Shown: positions 42,285 to 51,918, counted from the first letter of the stretch. The stretch: 64,000 bases of DNA from Clostridia bacterium (GCA_017621885.1 JAGASD010000010.1:1-64000), one strand, 5' to 3'. A program made the numbers and translations. Notes: a model not told the origin generated them from the letters alone.

Positions 42285-42340
42285 AACACGATAATCACAA
42301 CCGCAACAAAAGTGCAAAAGCACAAAAAAATGACGGATAT

Positions 42341-43819
42341 TTATTTTAAACTTTTAAATACGTCTTTTAAAGACGGATATAATTTTTTGTATTTTTCATA
42401 GCGTTCTTCATACCGAGCGACAGTTTCGGAATCGGGTAAAACCGTTCCTTTGACCGAAACAAATTTCTCGGCACAAGCTGCAACATCTTCATATACTCCG
42501 TCACCTATCATTGCAAGAACAGCGCCGCCAAAGCCCGGTCCCTCTTCTGCAGAAGGAATATCAATGGGAATATTAAGAACATTTGCGATTATTTTGCGCC
42601 ACAACGGTGATTTTCCGCCACCGCCGCAAAGAGTGCTTCGCGAAACCGTTACCCCTGCTTCTTTTGCAACCTCAAGGTTATCCTTAACAGCAAAAGCAAC
42701 ACCCTCGAGAACCGCCTGAACAATGTCCTGACGGGTTGTATCAAGACGCATTCCGATAAGAGTACCCCTTGCATCTGTATCGTTTATGGGGCTTCTTTCA
42801 CCCATCAGATACGGCAAGAAATACACATCATTTCTACCCAGCATATCATCAGTAATGAGGGCTTGTTCGGAACTGTAATCGTCGGTTTTAAGGATATCAT
42901 CACAGAGCCATTTATTGCAGGATGCGGCTGAAAGGATACATCCCATTACGTGATATTCACCGTTCGCGTGGCAGAAAGAATGGATAGCATTATTGCTGAG
43001 ATTCGCATATTTTTCCGAAGAAACAAAAAATGTACCTGATGTTCCCAATGAAATATTACATTTTCCGTCTGTAACCGTACCCGTACCGATAGCAGCGGCA
43101 GCATTATCCCCTGCACCTGCAACAACCGTAACCTCACCCTCAAGACCTAATTCATTGAGTATTTCCGTTTTTATATCGCCGGTTTTATCATAGCTTTCGT
43201 AAAGGGTGGGCAAAAGAGATATATCAATTCCGCAAATATCGACCATCTCTTTTGACCAACACTTATTCTCAACATCAAGAAGAAGTGTTCCCGATGCATC
43301 AGAAAAATCCATTGAAAAAACGCCTGTGAGTTTATAGTTAATATAATCCTTAGGCAACATTATTTTTGAAATCTTTTTGAAATTTTCGGGTTCGTTTTCT
43401 TTTACCCACAGAATTTTAGGCGCTGTAAAGCCTGCAAAAGCAATGTTACCGGTAAGCTGTGCAAGTTTTTGCTGACCTATAACTTCATTGAGATAAGCGG
43501 TTTCTTTCGCAGTTCTGCCGTCGTTCCAGAGAATTGCGGGACGGATTACATCATCATTCTCATCAAGAATAACAAGGCCGTGCATCTGACCGCCGACACC
43601 GATACCGCCAACGGAGCTTTTGTCAATGTTTTTCACGAGCTCTTTAATACCGCAGACAAGGGCGTTCCACCAATCCTCCGGGTTCTGCTCACTCCAACCG
43701 GGGTTGGGAAAACAAACGTCGTAGGATTTTGTAACAGTATTAACTATATTTCCTTCTGTATCAACAAGCAAGAGCTTTAAAGCAGACGTACCTAAATCTG
43801 CGCCGATATAATATCTCAT
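42341..43819 (-). CDS. xylB: Xylulokinase
   Basis: A 492-residue FGGY-family kinase phosphorylating D-xylulose for the pentose phosphate pathway. MRYYIGADLGTSALKLLL is the N-terminal phosphate-1 region, GWSEQNPEDWW near 40 and GIGVGGQMHGLV near 75 form the sugar site typical of XylB, AILWNDGRT follows, and the C-terminal ATP part has LEGVAFAVKDN and CGGGGKSPLWRKI near 400. GGAGG lies six bases before the ATG at 43819; a GTG two codons upstream overlaps that site. It sits between spoIVB and spo0A, which are usually adjacent, and has its own promoter. It links to the xylan/arabinan enzymes elsewhere in the window. Confidence 0.92.
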   Translation of the reverse strand: MRYYIGADLGTSALKLLLVDTEGNIVNTVTKSYDVCFPNPGWSEQNPEDWWNALVCGIKELVKNIDKSSVGGIGVGGQMHGLVILDENDDVIRPAILWNDGRTAKETAYLNEVIGQQKLAQLTGNIAFAGFTAPKILWVKENEPENFKKISKIMLPKDYINYKLTGVFSMDFSDASGTLLLDVENKCWSKEMVDICGIDISLLPTLYESYDKTGDIKTEILNELGLEGEVTVVAGAGDNAAAAIGTGTVTDGKCNISLGTSGTFFVSSEKYANLSNNAIHSFCHANGEYHVMGCILSAASCNKWLCDDILKTDDYSSEQALITDDMLGRNDVYFLPYLMGERSPINDTDARGTLIGMRLDTTRQDIVQAVLEGVAFAVKDNLEVAKEAGVTVSRSTLCGGGGKSPLWRKIIANVLNIPIDIPSAEEGPGFGGAVLAMIGDGVYEDVAACAEKFVSVKGTVLPDSETVARYEERYEKYKKLYPSLKDVFKSLK

Positions 43820-43849
43820 AAACACCCTCCAAAAAGATTTTATACTTCA

Positions 43850-43877
43850 ATTATAATTACTTTTTCGGATATTTCAA
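43850..43877 (-). promoter_or_regulatory. xylB promoter
   Basis: Minus-strand TTGAAA (43872-43877), 16-bp spacer, TATAAT (43850-43855), 30 bp before the ATG. Confidence 0.75.
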
Positions 43878-43896
43878 GATAATTACGTTTTATATT

Positions 43897-45066
43897 TTAC
43901 GACGCTTTTTTGTATTCTTCTGAATTTTGAAAACTATTTAATTTGGCAAGCATCGTTTCTGCAAAAATGCCGTAGCCCCCTGTTGGGTCATCAAGAAAAA
44001 CGTGTGTTACAGCACCCACAAGCTTGCCGTTCTGAACAATGGGAGAACCGCTCATACCCTGAATAATACCGCCGCTTTTGTTAATCAGATTTTTATCTTT
44101 AACCTTGATTACAAGGTTTTTATTTTCGGGTGAATCAGAATCGATATTTACAATTTCGATTTCATATTCCGTTACCGCACCGTTTTCAAGAGTTGTAAAG
44201 ATACTTGCTTCACCCGTTTCAACTTCATCCGTATGAGCAATCTCTATCATATTAGCTTTTGGTAAAGAATTAAACTCCCCGTAAACACCGATATCACCGT
44301 TATCATATATTACACCGGTAGAGTCGCCTTCAAGGATACCGCAAAGCTCTCCCGTAACACCGCTTCCGCCCTTTACAAATCCCGTCAGATTAACGCTTGT
44401 GCATTCCCCCTGAGAAATGGGCAATACTTCTTTTGTATCAATATCACAGACTGCGTGACCCAAGGACGCAAACAAACCGTTTTGTGTACAAAAGGTTACC
44501 GTGCCAATCCCTGCCGAGCTGTCCCTTATCCACAAACCTGCCTTATATTTCCCCTCGCTCACAGAGAATTCGGCACAGAAATTCACTTTCAACAACTGTT
44601 TTCCGCGCATTATTTCAAATTCAAGCTGATCGCCGTTGCTTTTTTCAATATGTTGTGATACTTCACCATTAGTAGTTACCTTATCACCATTCACTCTTTT
44701 TATAACATCACCAATAATAAGTCCTGCTTTTTCCGCCGTGTTAACATCACCGGTTGAGGTATCAACCGCCTCTGTTCCTACTACAATCACTCCGTCTGCA
44801 TAAAGCTTTAGTCCCACAGGATAACCGCCGAGAATTACCTTTTCATTAATATTATTTATATTTTTCTCTGCGGTGTTTTTCTCCTTTTGGTTATAAATAG
44901 CATCTAAAATTTCTTCACCCAAGCTGTGTAGTTTTCCGCTTACACCCTGCAGTTTCACATCTGCAACCGCTGTATCCTTAAAGGCAGATGACGTAAACAC
45001 ACCGAACATCAACGATGCACACAGCAGCAAAGATAATAACGATAACAAAGTTTTGCTTTTTTTCAT
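43897..45066 (-). CDS. spoIVB: SpoIVB sporulation serine peptidase
   Basis: A 389-residue family S55 protease that signals from the forespore to activate pro-sigma-K processing. An N-terminal membrane anchor (residues 8-28) is followed by a PDZ domain (EKAGLIIGDVIKRVNGDKV near 105-123). The peptidase part has FASLGHAVCDID with catalytic His near 205 and GGIIQGMSGSPIVQNGKL with catalytic Ser near 350, then AVTHVFLDDPTGGYGIF. GAGG lies seven bases before the ATG at 45066; a GTG two codons earlier overlaps it. It precedes xylB and spo0A on the same strand. Confidence 0.95.
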   Translation of the reverse strand: MKKSKTLLSLLSLLLCASLMFGVFTSSAFKDTAVADVKLQGVSGKLHSLGEEILDAIYNQKEKNTAEKNINNINEKVILGGYPVGLKLYADGVIVVGTEAVDTSTGDVNTAEKAGLIIGDVIKRVNGDKVTTNGEVSQHIEKSNGDQLEFEIMRGKQLLKVNFCAEFSVSEGKYKAGLWIRDSSAGIGTVTFCTQNGLFASLGHAVCDIDTKEVLPISQGECTSVNLTGFVKGGSGVTGELCGILEGDSTGVIYDNGDIGVYGEFNSLPKANMIEIAHTDEVETGEASIFTTLENGAVTEYEIEIVNIDSDSPENKNLVIKVKDKNLINKSGGIIQGMSGSPIVQNGKLVGAVTHVFLDDPTGGYGIFAETMLAKLNSFQNSEEYKKAS

Positions 45067-45203
45067 TTTCACACCTCACATCCACAAATTTAATTTGTGC
45101 AATAAGCCGGAAAATAAAAATGTTAAATAAAGCAAAAATTTTTTTGTAAAATCTGTTAAGTGTGTTTATCGTTTAAAACACGTAAAAAAATAGTAAATAC
45201 GCT

Positions 45204-45240
45204 AAAAAAATGAAAACCTACCTTTTGAGTAGGTTTTCAT
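45204..45240 (-). terminator. Terminator of the prfA-M18-dockerin operon
   Basis: Perfect 12-bp stem ATGAAAACCTAC/GTAGGTTTTCAT with a 7-base loop; on the minus strand it is followed by TTTTTTT. It lies in the 305-bp gap between the dockerin gene and spoIVB; the remainder of that gap is AT-rich and shows no gene. Confidence 0.85.
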
Positions 45241-45371
45241 TAGATTTAAATATAAATACTGAGTAACGGTAAACAGAAATCGCATTATTAATATCAACAA
45301 CCTCTGCTAAAGCTACATAGCGAGTCAGCTTTTATAAACTTCAGTCCCCAAAATTTCCGAGTAATACCAAA

Positions 45372-46013
45372 TCAAACTCCGGTAAAATAATTCGGATATT
45401 GAGCCATAACCTCCGTTTTAACAAGGTTAAAAACAAGCATACCTTCAGCACCGCTGCAATTATAGTTACCGATTAAAAGCTTACCCTCTGTATAGCTGAT
45501 TGTTCTTTCAGGTGCTTTACCGATATGGTAAACCCTGTAAAGATTATCAGGTGATTTTTCATAAGTACTGCTGAAAAGTCCTTTTTTAAACTGAAGGACA
45601 TAGTTAGTACCGCTGTCGGGCATGGAATAAATTGCAACGAGGGCATTTTTATCGATGTTATATGTAGAAGAAATGAGTTTTATAAACTCATTATTCGGGG
45701 AATCGGAAAGATAGTTATCTCCGTTTTTATCAGGGATTACAACACCGCCGATACTTGATGCTTTGCGCAAAGCATCAAGAGCATCCTGCAAGCTGATAAT
45801 ACCGTCGCCATTCATATCCGCAGTTGTCAAATCAGATTCCGTAATTGAAGCTGCCATCTGAAGAATAATTCTTGCATCAACAGTATCTACAACGCCGTTG
45901 CCGTCAACATCGCCCTTTATCACTTCGCCTTCTGCAAAGGCTGTTAAGGAAATTGTTGATAACAACATACACAAACTCAGCAATAAAGCTGAAATTTTAA
46001 ACATCTTTCTCAT
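45372..46013 (-). CDS. Small secreted protein with N-terminal dockerin
   Basis: A 213-residue exported protein. The ATG at 46013 gives a signal peptide (MRKMFKISALLLSLCMLLS, cleavage after AFA); the longer frame upstream overlaps the M18 peptidase gene and is spurious. Right after cleavage come two dockerin-type calcium loops, DVDGNGVVDTVD and DMNGDGIISLQD, residues about 31-85, each followed by a helix. The remaining 120 residues (for example NEFIKLISSTYNIDKNALVA and TISYTEGKLLIGNYNC) were not recognised and look like a single small alpha/beta domain. The dockerin at the N terminus is unusual. It lies 13 bp after the M18 gene and probably belongs to that operon. Confidence 0.8.
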   Translation of the reverse strand: MRKMFKISALLLSLCMLLSTISLTAFAEGEVIKGDVDGNGVVDTVDARIILQMAASITESDLTTADMNGDGIISLQDALDALRKASSIGGVVIPDKNGDNYLSDSPNNEFIKLISSTYNIDKNALVAIYSMPDSGTNYVLQFKKGLFSSTYEKSPDNLYRVYHIGKAPERTISYTEGKLLIGNYNCSGAEGMLVFNLVKTEVMAQYPNYFTGV

Positions 46014-46026
46014 ACAAACACCATCT

Positions 46027-47418
46027 TTATTGTTTAAAGAATTTATAGAATGCACGGTAAGCCATATAAACGTCCAGCTTTGAAACGACCTCATAGGGTG
46101 CGTGCATTGACAACACGGGCACACCAAGGTCAACCACGTCAATATCAAGATTAGCAATATATTTTGCAACTGTGCCGCCACCGCCGGCATCAACCTTACC
46201 GAGCTCACCTATCTGCCAAACAACACCGTCTTCATCGAGCATTTTTCTTATTTTTCCCATATACTCGGCTGAAGCGTCACTTGTGCCACCCTTACCGCGT
46301 GCACCTGTGTACTTAGTTATAACAACACCCTTATTAAGGTATGATGTATTATTCTTTTCAAAAACAGAGTTAAATGTAGGGTCGTAAGCTGAATTAACGT
46401 CAGCAGAAAGACATTCACTCTTTGAAAGAACACGGTAGCCTTCAATTCCGTTTGCTTTTGCCAAATCAAAAATAAAATATTTAAGATAAGATGACTGCAA
46501 GCCCGTATTACCGTCAGAACCTGTTTCTTCCTTATCGGTAAGAACCGTCAACACGGTATAATCGGGATTTTCAATATCAAATGCCGCCATTGCCGCCGGA
46601 TACGCACAAACTCTGTCATCGTGACCGTAAGAGCCGATAAGCCCTCTGTCAAAGCCGATATCATCAGCCTTGAATGCAGGAACAACCTCAAGCTCGGCAC
46701 TCAAGAAATCCGCTTCCTTAATCCCGTATTTTTCATAAAGGATATTGAGAATATTGAGCTTAACAAGCTCACTGCCCTCATCATTCTTAAAGGGTCTGCT
46801 GCCAACAATAACGTTGAGTTCTTCACCGCTGATACCCTCAGACAAGGTTCTTTTGCCCTGCTCTGCACCAAGATGCGGAAGGATATCAGAAATTACGAAC
46901 TTGGGTTCGCCTTCATCTTCGCCGATTTTAACAGTTACCTTTGTGCCGTCAGCTTTAATAACAACACCGTGAATAGCAAGAGGAATTGCAACCCATTGAT
47001 ATTTTTTGATACCGCCATAATAGTGGGTTTTAAAAAGCGCCAATTCATCGGATTCGTAAAGAGGATTGGGTTTAAGGTCAAGTCGGGGTGAATCAATATG
47101 CGCTGCAGCAATTTTAACACCTTCTGTAAGACTCTTTTTACCGATAACGGCAAGAATAATAGCTTTACCTCTGTTAACAAAATAAACCTTTTGACCTGCT
47201 TCGTATTTCTTATCGGGTTCAAACTCAACATAACCGCGTTTTATCGCTTCCTCGCAAATAATCGCAGTGGCTTCACGCTCTGTTTTGGCGTTGTCAAGGA
47301 ATTTTTTATAACCCTCACAAAACTCGTCGGCTTTCATTACCTCAGAAGCATCAATTACATTAGAAGCATGCTTTGGTTTATAGCAAAGCTCATTTTTCAG
47401 TTTATCAACTGTTGACAT
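46027..47418 (-). CDS. M18-family aminopeptidase
   Basis: A 463-residue dizinc aminopeptidase of the aspartyl/aminopeptidase I type, forming a cytoplasmic dodecamer. AAHIDSPRLDLKPNP near residue 87 holds the first zinc His, SYGHDDRVCAYPA near 258 the bridging Asp, LTDKEETGSDGN near 290 the catalytic Glu pair, and LSMHAPYEVVSKLD near 437 the last His. GGAGG lies nine bases before the ATG at 47418, which overlaps the lytic transglycosylase gene by 14 nt; the upstream in-frame Met codons are less well placed. It trims peptides for amino-acid recycling. Confidence 0.9.
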   Translation of the reverse strand: MSTVDKLKNELCYKPKHASNVIDASEVMKADEFCEGYKKFLDNAKTEREATAIICEEAIKRGYVEFEPDKKYEAGQKVYFVNRGKAIILAVIGKKSLTEGVKIAAAHIDSPRLDLKPNPLYESDELALFKTHYYGGIKKYQWVAIPLAIHGVVIKADGTKVTVKIGEDEGEPKFVISDILPHLGAEQGKRTLSEGISGEELNVIVGSRPFKNDEGSELVKLNILNILYEKYGIKEADFLSAELEVVPAFKADDIGFDRGLIGSYGHDDRVCAYPAAMAAFDIENPDYTVLTVLTDKEETGSDGNTGLQSSYLKYFIFDLAKANGIEGYRVLSKSECLSADVNSAYDPTFNSVFEKNNTSYLNKGVVITKYTGARGKGGTSDASAEYMGKIRKMLDEDGVVWQIGELGKVDAGGGGTVAKYIANLDIDVVDLGVPVLSMHAPYEVVSKLDVYMAYRAFYKFFKQ

Positions 47419-47998
47419 TTTCATCATCCTCCATATCATACAAATCACAATACCTTTCCCGGACCTTTAACACTTGCTTTGTGTATGCATCAGTATCCTT
47501 GTAAGGTATTTTATTTAAAGTTTTACCGTCAGGTGAATACTGTTCATCTGCCAGCCACTCATTAACGATTCCTCTGCCTGCGTGGTAAGCGGCAAGTGCG
47601 ATTCTTTCGTCACCGAATTCTTCAATAAGAATACTTAAAAAATATGCGCCGTAATCAATTGAGATTTCAGGATTAAAAAGATCGTCTTCGTTAAAACTTT
47701 CGCCCCTTTTCATCTGAAGCCATTCAAAGGTTTCGGGTGTTATCTGGGTAAGACCCTTTGCACCAACGGCGGAAACAGCCTTTTCATCAAACCCGCTTTC
47801 TGTTTCAACCAAAGCATAAAGCAGAGCTTTATCCACATTATACTCTTCTGCTTTTGATTCTATAATATCCGAAAAACCGCGGGGATACACTGTCTGCAGC
47901 ACCAGGCTGACGCTATTGTAAATTATTATAACCGATATTACTGCCAATAGCAACAGGAATAATACGGCTTTTAATCTGTTAAATGTTTGTTTTTTCAA
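47405..47998 (-). CDS. Membrane-anchored lytic murein transglycosylase
   Basis: A 197-residue protein with one N-terminal transmembrane helix (residues 10-30) and a soluble lytic transglycosylase domain outside the membrane. The catalytic Glu is in ALVETESGFDEKAVS near residue 66, followed by GAKGLTQITPETFEW and LAAYHAGRGIVNEW, the classic SLT motifs. It cleaves peptidoglycan glycan strands to 1,6-anhydro ends. It overlaps coaE by 4 nt and the M18 gene by 14 nt, in the prfA-sua5-coaE-slt operon common in Clostridia. Confidence 0.92.
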   Translation of the reverse strand: MKKQTFNRLKAVLFLLLLAVISVIIIYNSVSLVLQTVYPRGFSDIIESKAEEYNVDKALLYALVETESGFDEKAVSAVGAKGLTQITPETFEWLQMKRGESFNEDDLFNPEISIDYGAYFLSILIEEFGDERIALAAYHAGRGIVNEWLADEQYSPDGKTLNKIPYKDTDAYTKQVLKVRERYCDLYDMEDDENVNS

Positions 47999-48585
47999 AA
48001 AGCAAAAAGCTCCTTTTCAAGTCGGCTGAGTTCGTTTTCAAGGTTATACGGTTCATAATTCCTCACAACAAAGTCTGCTCTGCTGAGATAAAAATCATCG
48101 TCCTTCTGACCGTTCATTCTGATTAAAGCATCTTTTTCTGACAAGCTATCACGTTTGATTATACGTTTTTTTCTGACACTGAAAGGCGCATGAACAACCA
48201 CAAGAACATCACAATCATCAGCAAAGCCGGACTCAATAATAGCTGCCGCATCAACTATAACCACATCATGATTCTCGAATGCTTTTTCAGCTCTGATTTT
48301 AATTAAGTTATTTATTGCCGGATGCATTACGGAATTGAGTTTCTCTGTGTTTTCGGCACTGCTGAAAGCAAGTGAAGCAAGCTTTTTTCTGTTAAGTGTC
48401 CCGTCTTCATTGAGAATATCGCCGAAGGCATCGCACAACCGCGTGATAAGATTTTCATCTGCACGCAGAACCTCTCTTGCAACAATATCGCCATCAATAA
48501 TGTATGCGCCCTTTTTTGAAAAATATTCGCTTACGGTGGATTTGCCTGCCCCCGTTTTGCCCGTAAGACCTACAAGCTTTTTCAT
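47995..48585 (-). CDS. coaE: Dephospho-CoA kinase
   Basis: A 196-residue P-loop kinase for the last step of coenzyme A synthesis. The Walker A GLTGKTGAGKST is at residues 7-18, the DGDIVAREVL substrate motif near 34, VDAAAIIESG near 108 and VVVHAPFSVRKKRI near 130. The length is usual. It starts inside the end of the sua5 gene (4-nt ATGA overlap), so its translation is coupled. Confidence 0.95.
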   Translation of the reverse strand: MKKLVGLTGKTGAGKSTVSEYFSKKGAYIIDGDIVAREVLRADENLITRLCDAFGDILNEDGTLNRKKLASLAFSSAENTEKLNSVMHPAINNLIKIRAEKAFENHDVVIVDAAAIIESGFADDCDVLVVVHAPFSVRKKRIIKRDSLSEKDALIRMNGQKDDDFYLSRADFVVRNYEPYNLENELSRLEKELFAF

Positions 48586-49610
48586 ACGTCTATCACCTTA
48601 AAGCCTGCCGCACGGAGCAATCTGTTAAGAACGGCAAGATTATCATCATTACAATCATCAGGATATCTTACAAAACATTTATCTGCACCTTTTTTATCAA
48701 GCTCTCGCAAAGAATCAAACAGCGAATGACTCAACATTTTATAATCTTCTGCGCCGTATTGAATAAAAGGAACCGAAAGGCCTTCACCCTCACCGTCAAA
48801 AACCATTGCGTAGACCTTGTTGTCTTTAAAGCCGTTTACATAGTTTTTGAAATTACCGTAACCGCCTCTTACAAGTATGATTTCTGCATCGGGTGAATAG
48901 TGCTTATATTTCATTCCGGGAGAAGAGACCTTCTCACCCTCTTTAAGCGGATTAAGCACTGCATCGTCAACAAGTATGTCACCGAGAACACTTTTTAACT
49001 GTGAGAGTGTAACATTACCCGGGCGCAACAGCTTTGGTGTTTCTGAAGCAAGAGTAATAACCGTTGACTCTACACCCTCGTCACAGTCCCCGCCATCGAT
49101 TATAAGATTAATTCTGCCGTTTAAATCCTCAAAAACATGCTCTGCTTTTGTTGGACTCGGCTTACCCGAAAGGTTGGCGGAAGGAGCCGCAACAGGGAAA
49201 CCGCAGGCTTTTATAAGGTTTCTTGCAACAGGGTGCGACGGGCACCTTACCGCAACCGTTTCAAGATTACCGGTTGTGCAATAAGGCACCTTGCGTGATT
49301 TGGGAAGAATTATTGTCAGAGGTCCGGGCCAGAATGCATCTGCAAGCTTCCTTGCACCTTCGGGGACATCTGTTACAAGGTCATATATTTCGGAAAATTC
49401 TGAAATATGAACAATCAACGGATTATCGGTTGGTCTGCCCTTGGCTTCAAAAATCCTGCTGACAGCTAAGGGTGAAAATGCATTGCCGCCAAGTCCGTAA
49501 ACTGTTTCGGTAGGAATACCCACAACCTGCTCATCCTGCAGCAATTCTACTGCATATTTATATTTATCAACACCGTCTTCGGGTGTTATTTTTACAATTT
49601 CTGTTTTCAA
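48582..49610 (-). CDS. sua5: L-threonylcarbamoyladenylate synthase (Sua5 type)
   Basis: A 342-residue enzyme making threonylcarbamoyl-AMP for the t6A modification of tRNA position 37. The YrdC domain has GIPTETVYGLGGNAF near 36, KGRPTDNPLIVH near 60, FWPGPLTIIL near 95, CPSHPVARNLI and APSANLSGKPSPT near 140. The extra 130 residues with SPGMKYKHYSPDAEI near 230 form the Sua5 lobe, distinguishing it from the short TsaC. It overlaps coaE by 4 nt and lies 2 bp after prfA. Confidence 0.95.
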   Translation of the reverse strand: MKTEIVKITPEDGVDKYKYAVELLQDEQVVGIPTETVYGLGGNAFSPLAVSRIFEAKGRPTDNPLIVHISEFSEIYDLVTDVPEGARKLADAFWPGPLTIILPKSRKVPYCTTGNLETVAVRCPSHPVARNLIKACGFPVAAPSANLSGKPSPTKAEHVFEDLNGRINLIIDGGDCDEGVESTVITLASETPKLLRPGNVTLSQLKSVLGDILVDDAVLNPLKEGEKVSSPGMKYKHYSPDAEIILVRGGYGNFKNYVNGFKDNKVYAMVFDGEGEGLSVPFIQYGAEDYKMLSHSLFDSLRELDKKGADKCFVRYPDDCNDDNLAVLNRLLRAAGFKVIDV

Positions 49611-49612
49611 TT

Positions 49613-50683
49613 TTATTCCTCTGATGATTTTAATTTTTCTGCAGTATCCGCAGTAATAAGTGCATCAATGATTTCATCAATATCGCCATTCATAATCGCT
49701 TCAATTCTGTAGATGGTAAGACCTATTCTATGGTCGGAAACACGTCCCTGAGGGAAATTATAGGTTCGTATTCTTTCACTTCTGTCACCCGTACCAACCT
49801 GCGAACGGCGTTCATCTGCAATTTCTGCGTTTTGTTTTTCTCTTTCGGCATCAAGAAGTCTTGAACGAAGAATTTTCATTGCTCTGTCACGGTTCTTATG
49901 CTGACTGCGTTCATCCTGGCACTCAACAACAGTACCGGTCGGAATATGTGTGATTCTTATGGCGGACTCAGTTTTATTAACATGCTGACCGCCTGCACCG
50001 CTAGACCTGAAGGTATCTATCTGTAAATCGGTAGGATCAACGGCAATATCAACCTCTTCTGCTTCGGGAAGAACTGCAACGGTAACGGTTGAAGTGTGTA
50101 TTCTGCCACCTGATTCGGTTTCGGGAACACGCTGCACACGATGAACTCCGCTTTCGAACTTAAAGCGTGAATATGCACCCTCACCTTCAATCATAAAGCT
50201 TATTTCTTTAACACCGCCGAGACCTGTTTCGTTAACGGAAAGAACCTCAGGATGCCAGCCTCTGCCCTCAGAATACATTGAGTACATTCTGAAAAGAGAA
50301 TGAGCAAAAAGCGCCGCTTCTTCGCCGCCTGCACCGGCTCTGATTTCAATAATAACGTTTTTATCGTCATTAGGGTCTTTAGGCAAAAGAAGAATTTTAA
50401 GCTTTTCCGTTAACTGAAGTGCTTTTTCTTTACTCTCCGCAATTTCAATTTCAAGCATCTCTGCAAGCTCCTTATCGGGATGCTCAGAAAGCATTTCTTT
50501 TGCCGCTTCACCGTTTTCAACAGCACCTTTGTATTCTCTGAATATTTCAACAATGGGTGTTAGATTTTTCAATTCGCGCATAAGGTCTGCGTACTTTTTC
50601 TGGTCAGAAACAGTTTCGGGAAGGCATAATAAATCATTCACCTTCACAAAACGAGCTTCTACCTGCTCAAGCTTATCAATCAT
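49613..50683 (-). CDS. prfA: Peptide chain release factor 1
   Basis: A 356-residue class I release factor reading UAA and UAG. The peptidyl-hydrolase motif [13 protein letters not shown] with GGQ is near residue 229, the preceding [15 protein letters not shown] near 114, and [19 protein letters not shown] near 290. The codon-recognition tripeptide lies near 185 in the stretch [21 protein letters not shown]. The start overlaps the DUF951 gene by 8 nt. It heads the group of translation and cofactor genes prfA-sua5-coaE. Confidence 0.95.
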   Translation of the reverse strand: MIDKLEQVEARFVKVNDLLCLPETVSDQKKYADLMRELKNLTPIVEIFREYKGAVENGEAAKEMLSEHPDKELAEMLEIEIAESKEKALQLTEKLKILLLPKDPNDDKNVIIEIRAGAGGEEAALFAHSLFRMYSMYSEGRGWHPEVLSVNETGLGGVKEISFMIEGEGAYSRFKFESGVHRVQRVPETESGGRIHTSTVTVAVLPEAEEVDIAVDPTDLQIDTFRSSGAGGQHVNKTESAIRITHIPTGTVVECQDERSQHKNRDRAMKILRSRLLDAEREKQNAEIADERRSQVGTGDRSERIRTYNFPQGRVSDHRIGLTIYRIEAIMNGDIDEIIDALITADTAEKLKSSEE

Positions 50684-50867
50684 CAGTATTCTCCCTGATT
50701 ATTTTTTTTATATTTTTTTCCGCTTTAGCACGGGGAATGAGAAATTCGCGTTCACATCCGCAACAGCGCAAACGGAAATCCATACCCGAGCGCAAAACCA
50801 AAAACTGTTTTGTACCGCAGGGGTGTTGTTTCTTCATTTCTAATATATCTCCTACGCGGACATCCAC
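50676..50867 (-). CDS. DUF951 family small protein
   Basis: A 63-residue cytoplasmic protein of the DUF951 family. It has [17 protein letters not shown] and [19 protein letters not shown], with three cysteines (HPCG and CCGC) that could hold a zinc ion. Its function is not known; it is often placed near translation and stress genes in Firmicutes. The start is GTG with GGAGGG eight bases upstream. It is first in the prfA operon and overlaps prfA by 8 nt. Confidence 0.85.
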   Translation of the reverse strand: MDVRVGDILEMKKQHPCGTKQFLVLRSGMDFRLRCCGCEREFLIPRAKAEKNIKKIIRENTDD

Positions 50868-50962
50868 AAAAATCCCTCCAAAATAATTTTATGAAATATT
50901 ATAACACAGATTAACATAAAATTAAAGAGCAAGATAAAAATTAATGAAAATAGGTGAAAACA

Positions 50963-51883
50963 ATGATGTCATATCTTCCCGAGGGGTATTTAATCAATTC
51001 AAAAGAAAACAAATTTTACTTATCATCAATGGAAAATTTCAACAGAGCTTTTTTTGAGCAGATACCGATTGAACAAAGGGCTGCGTTTTGTGACTGCAAC
51101 CACAACCTACATATTGATTTCGGCTTTATTCACGGTATAATTCCAAAAGACGATTGCGCAATCGGAATTAAAGACGGCACAACCAAAGATATTGCAATTA
51201 TTTCAAGAGTTAATAAGCCCGTACGTTTTATAATCAAGGAAATTAACGAAACCGGTAGTAAGAAGCTTGCAATTTTAAGCCGTCTTGAAGTACAAAATAA
51301 ATTTCTCAATGATTACATTCCTACATTAAGCACGGGTGATATAATTGATGCACGGGTAACGCATCTTGAAAGCTTTGGTGTTTTTTGCGATATCGGTTGC
51401 GGTATAAACGCGCTTTTACCCATCGATAATATTTCTGTTTCGCGTATTCCTCACCCAAGTGCAAGATTTACTGTAGGCGACGATATAAAGGTTATTATTA
51501 AAGCATTTGATGACAACGGCAGGGTTATTCTCAGCCACAAGGAATTACTTGGCACATGGGAAGAAAACGCTTCATATTTTAACGTGGGTGAAACTGTAAG
51601 CGGAATTATCAGAAGCATTGAAAGCTACGGAATATTTGTAGAGCTGACCCCAAATCTTTCGGGCCTTGCGGAATACACCGACGAGGTTACTAACGGTCAG
51701 CAAGCCAGTGTTTTTATAAAAAGCATAATTCCCGAAAAAATGAAATTCAAGCTTATAATTGTTGATGCCTTTAACGCCGAGTACCCGAGAAGAAAGCCTC
51801 ATTATTTTATAAAAGAAGGACACATTGACACGTTCCGCTACTCGCCCGAGTGTTGTTATAAAAACATAACAACAACATTCTGA
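50963..51883 (+). CDS. S1-domain RNA-binding protein (ribosomal protein S1-like)
   Basis: A 306-residue protein with two clear S1 OB-folds. The first is at residues about 117-185 (GDIIDARVTHLESFGVFCDI, then INALLPIDNIS), the second about 200-255 (GETVSGIIRSIESYGIFVEL, then LSGLAEYTDEV). The first 110 residues look like a degenerate third S1 module. The ATG at 50963 has AGGTG upstream; the frame opens with a GTG inside that site. It is much shorter than E. coli S1 and resembles the low-GC Gram-positive RpsA-like/YugI proteins that may guide mRNA binding. It is divergent from the DUF951-prfA operon. Confidence 0.85.
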   Translation: MMSYLPEGYLINSKENKFYLSSMENFNRAFFEQIPIEQRAAFCDCNHNLHIDFGFIHGIIPKDDCAIGIKDGTTKDIAIISRVNKPVRFIIKEINETGSKKLAILSRLEVQNKFLNDYIPTLSTGDIIDARVTHLESFGVFCDIGCGINALLPIDNISVSRIPHPSARFTVGDDIKVIIKAFDDNGRVILSHKELLGTWEENASYFNVGETVSGIIRSIESYGIFVELTPNLSGLAEYTDEVTNGQQASVFIKSIIPEKMKFKLIIVDAFNAEYPRRKPHYFIKEGHIDTFRYSPECCYKNITTTF

Positions 51884-51889
51884 TTGCAC

Positions 51890-51918
51890 TTGTAAAAAAT
51901 ATTACTGTATTGTATAAT
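51890..51918 (+). promoter_or_regulatory. Promoter of the aldo/keto reductase-alpha-galactosidase operon
   Basis: TTGTAA (51890-51895), 17-bp spacer, TATAAT (51913-51918), 34 bp before the ATG. Confidence 0.75.

Noticed and set aside
45241..45371. A short minus-strand open stretch with VVDINNAISVYRYS that resembles a dockerin fragment
   Set aside because: Only about 30 codons, no start, and a stop directly upstream. It lies after the dockerin gene's stop and may be a decayed tail, but the evidence is too thin to annotate.
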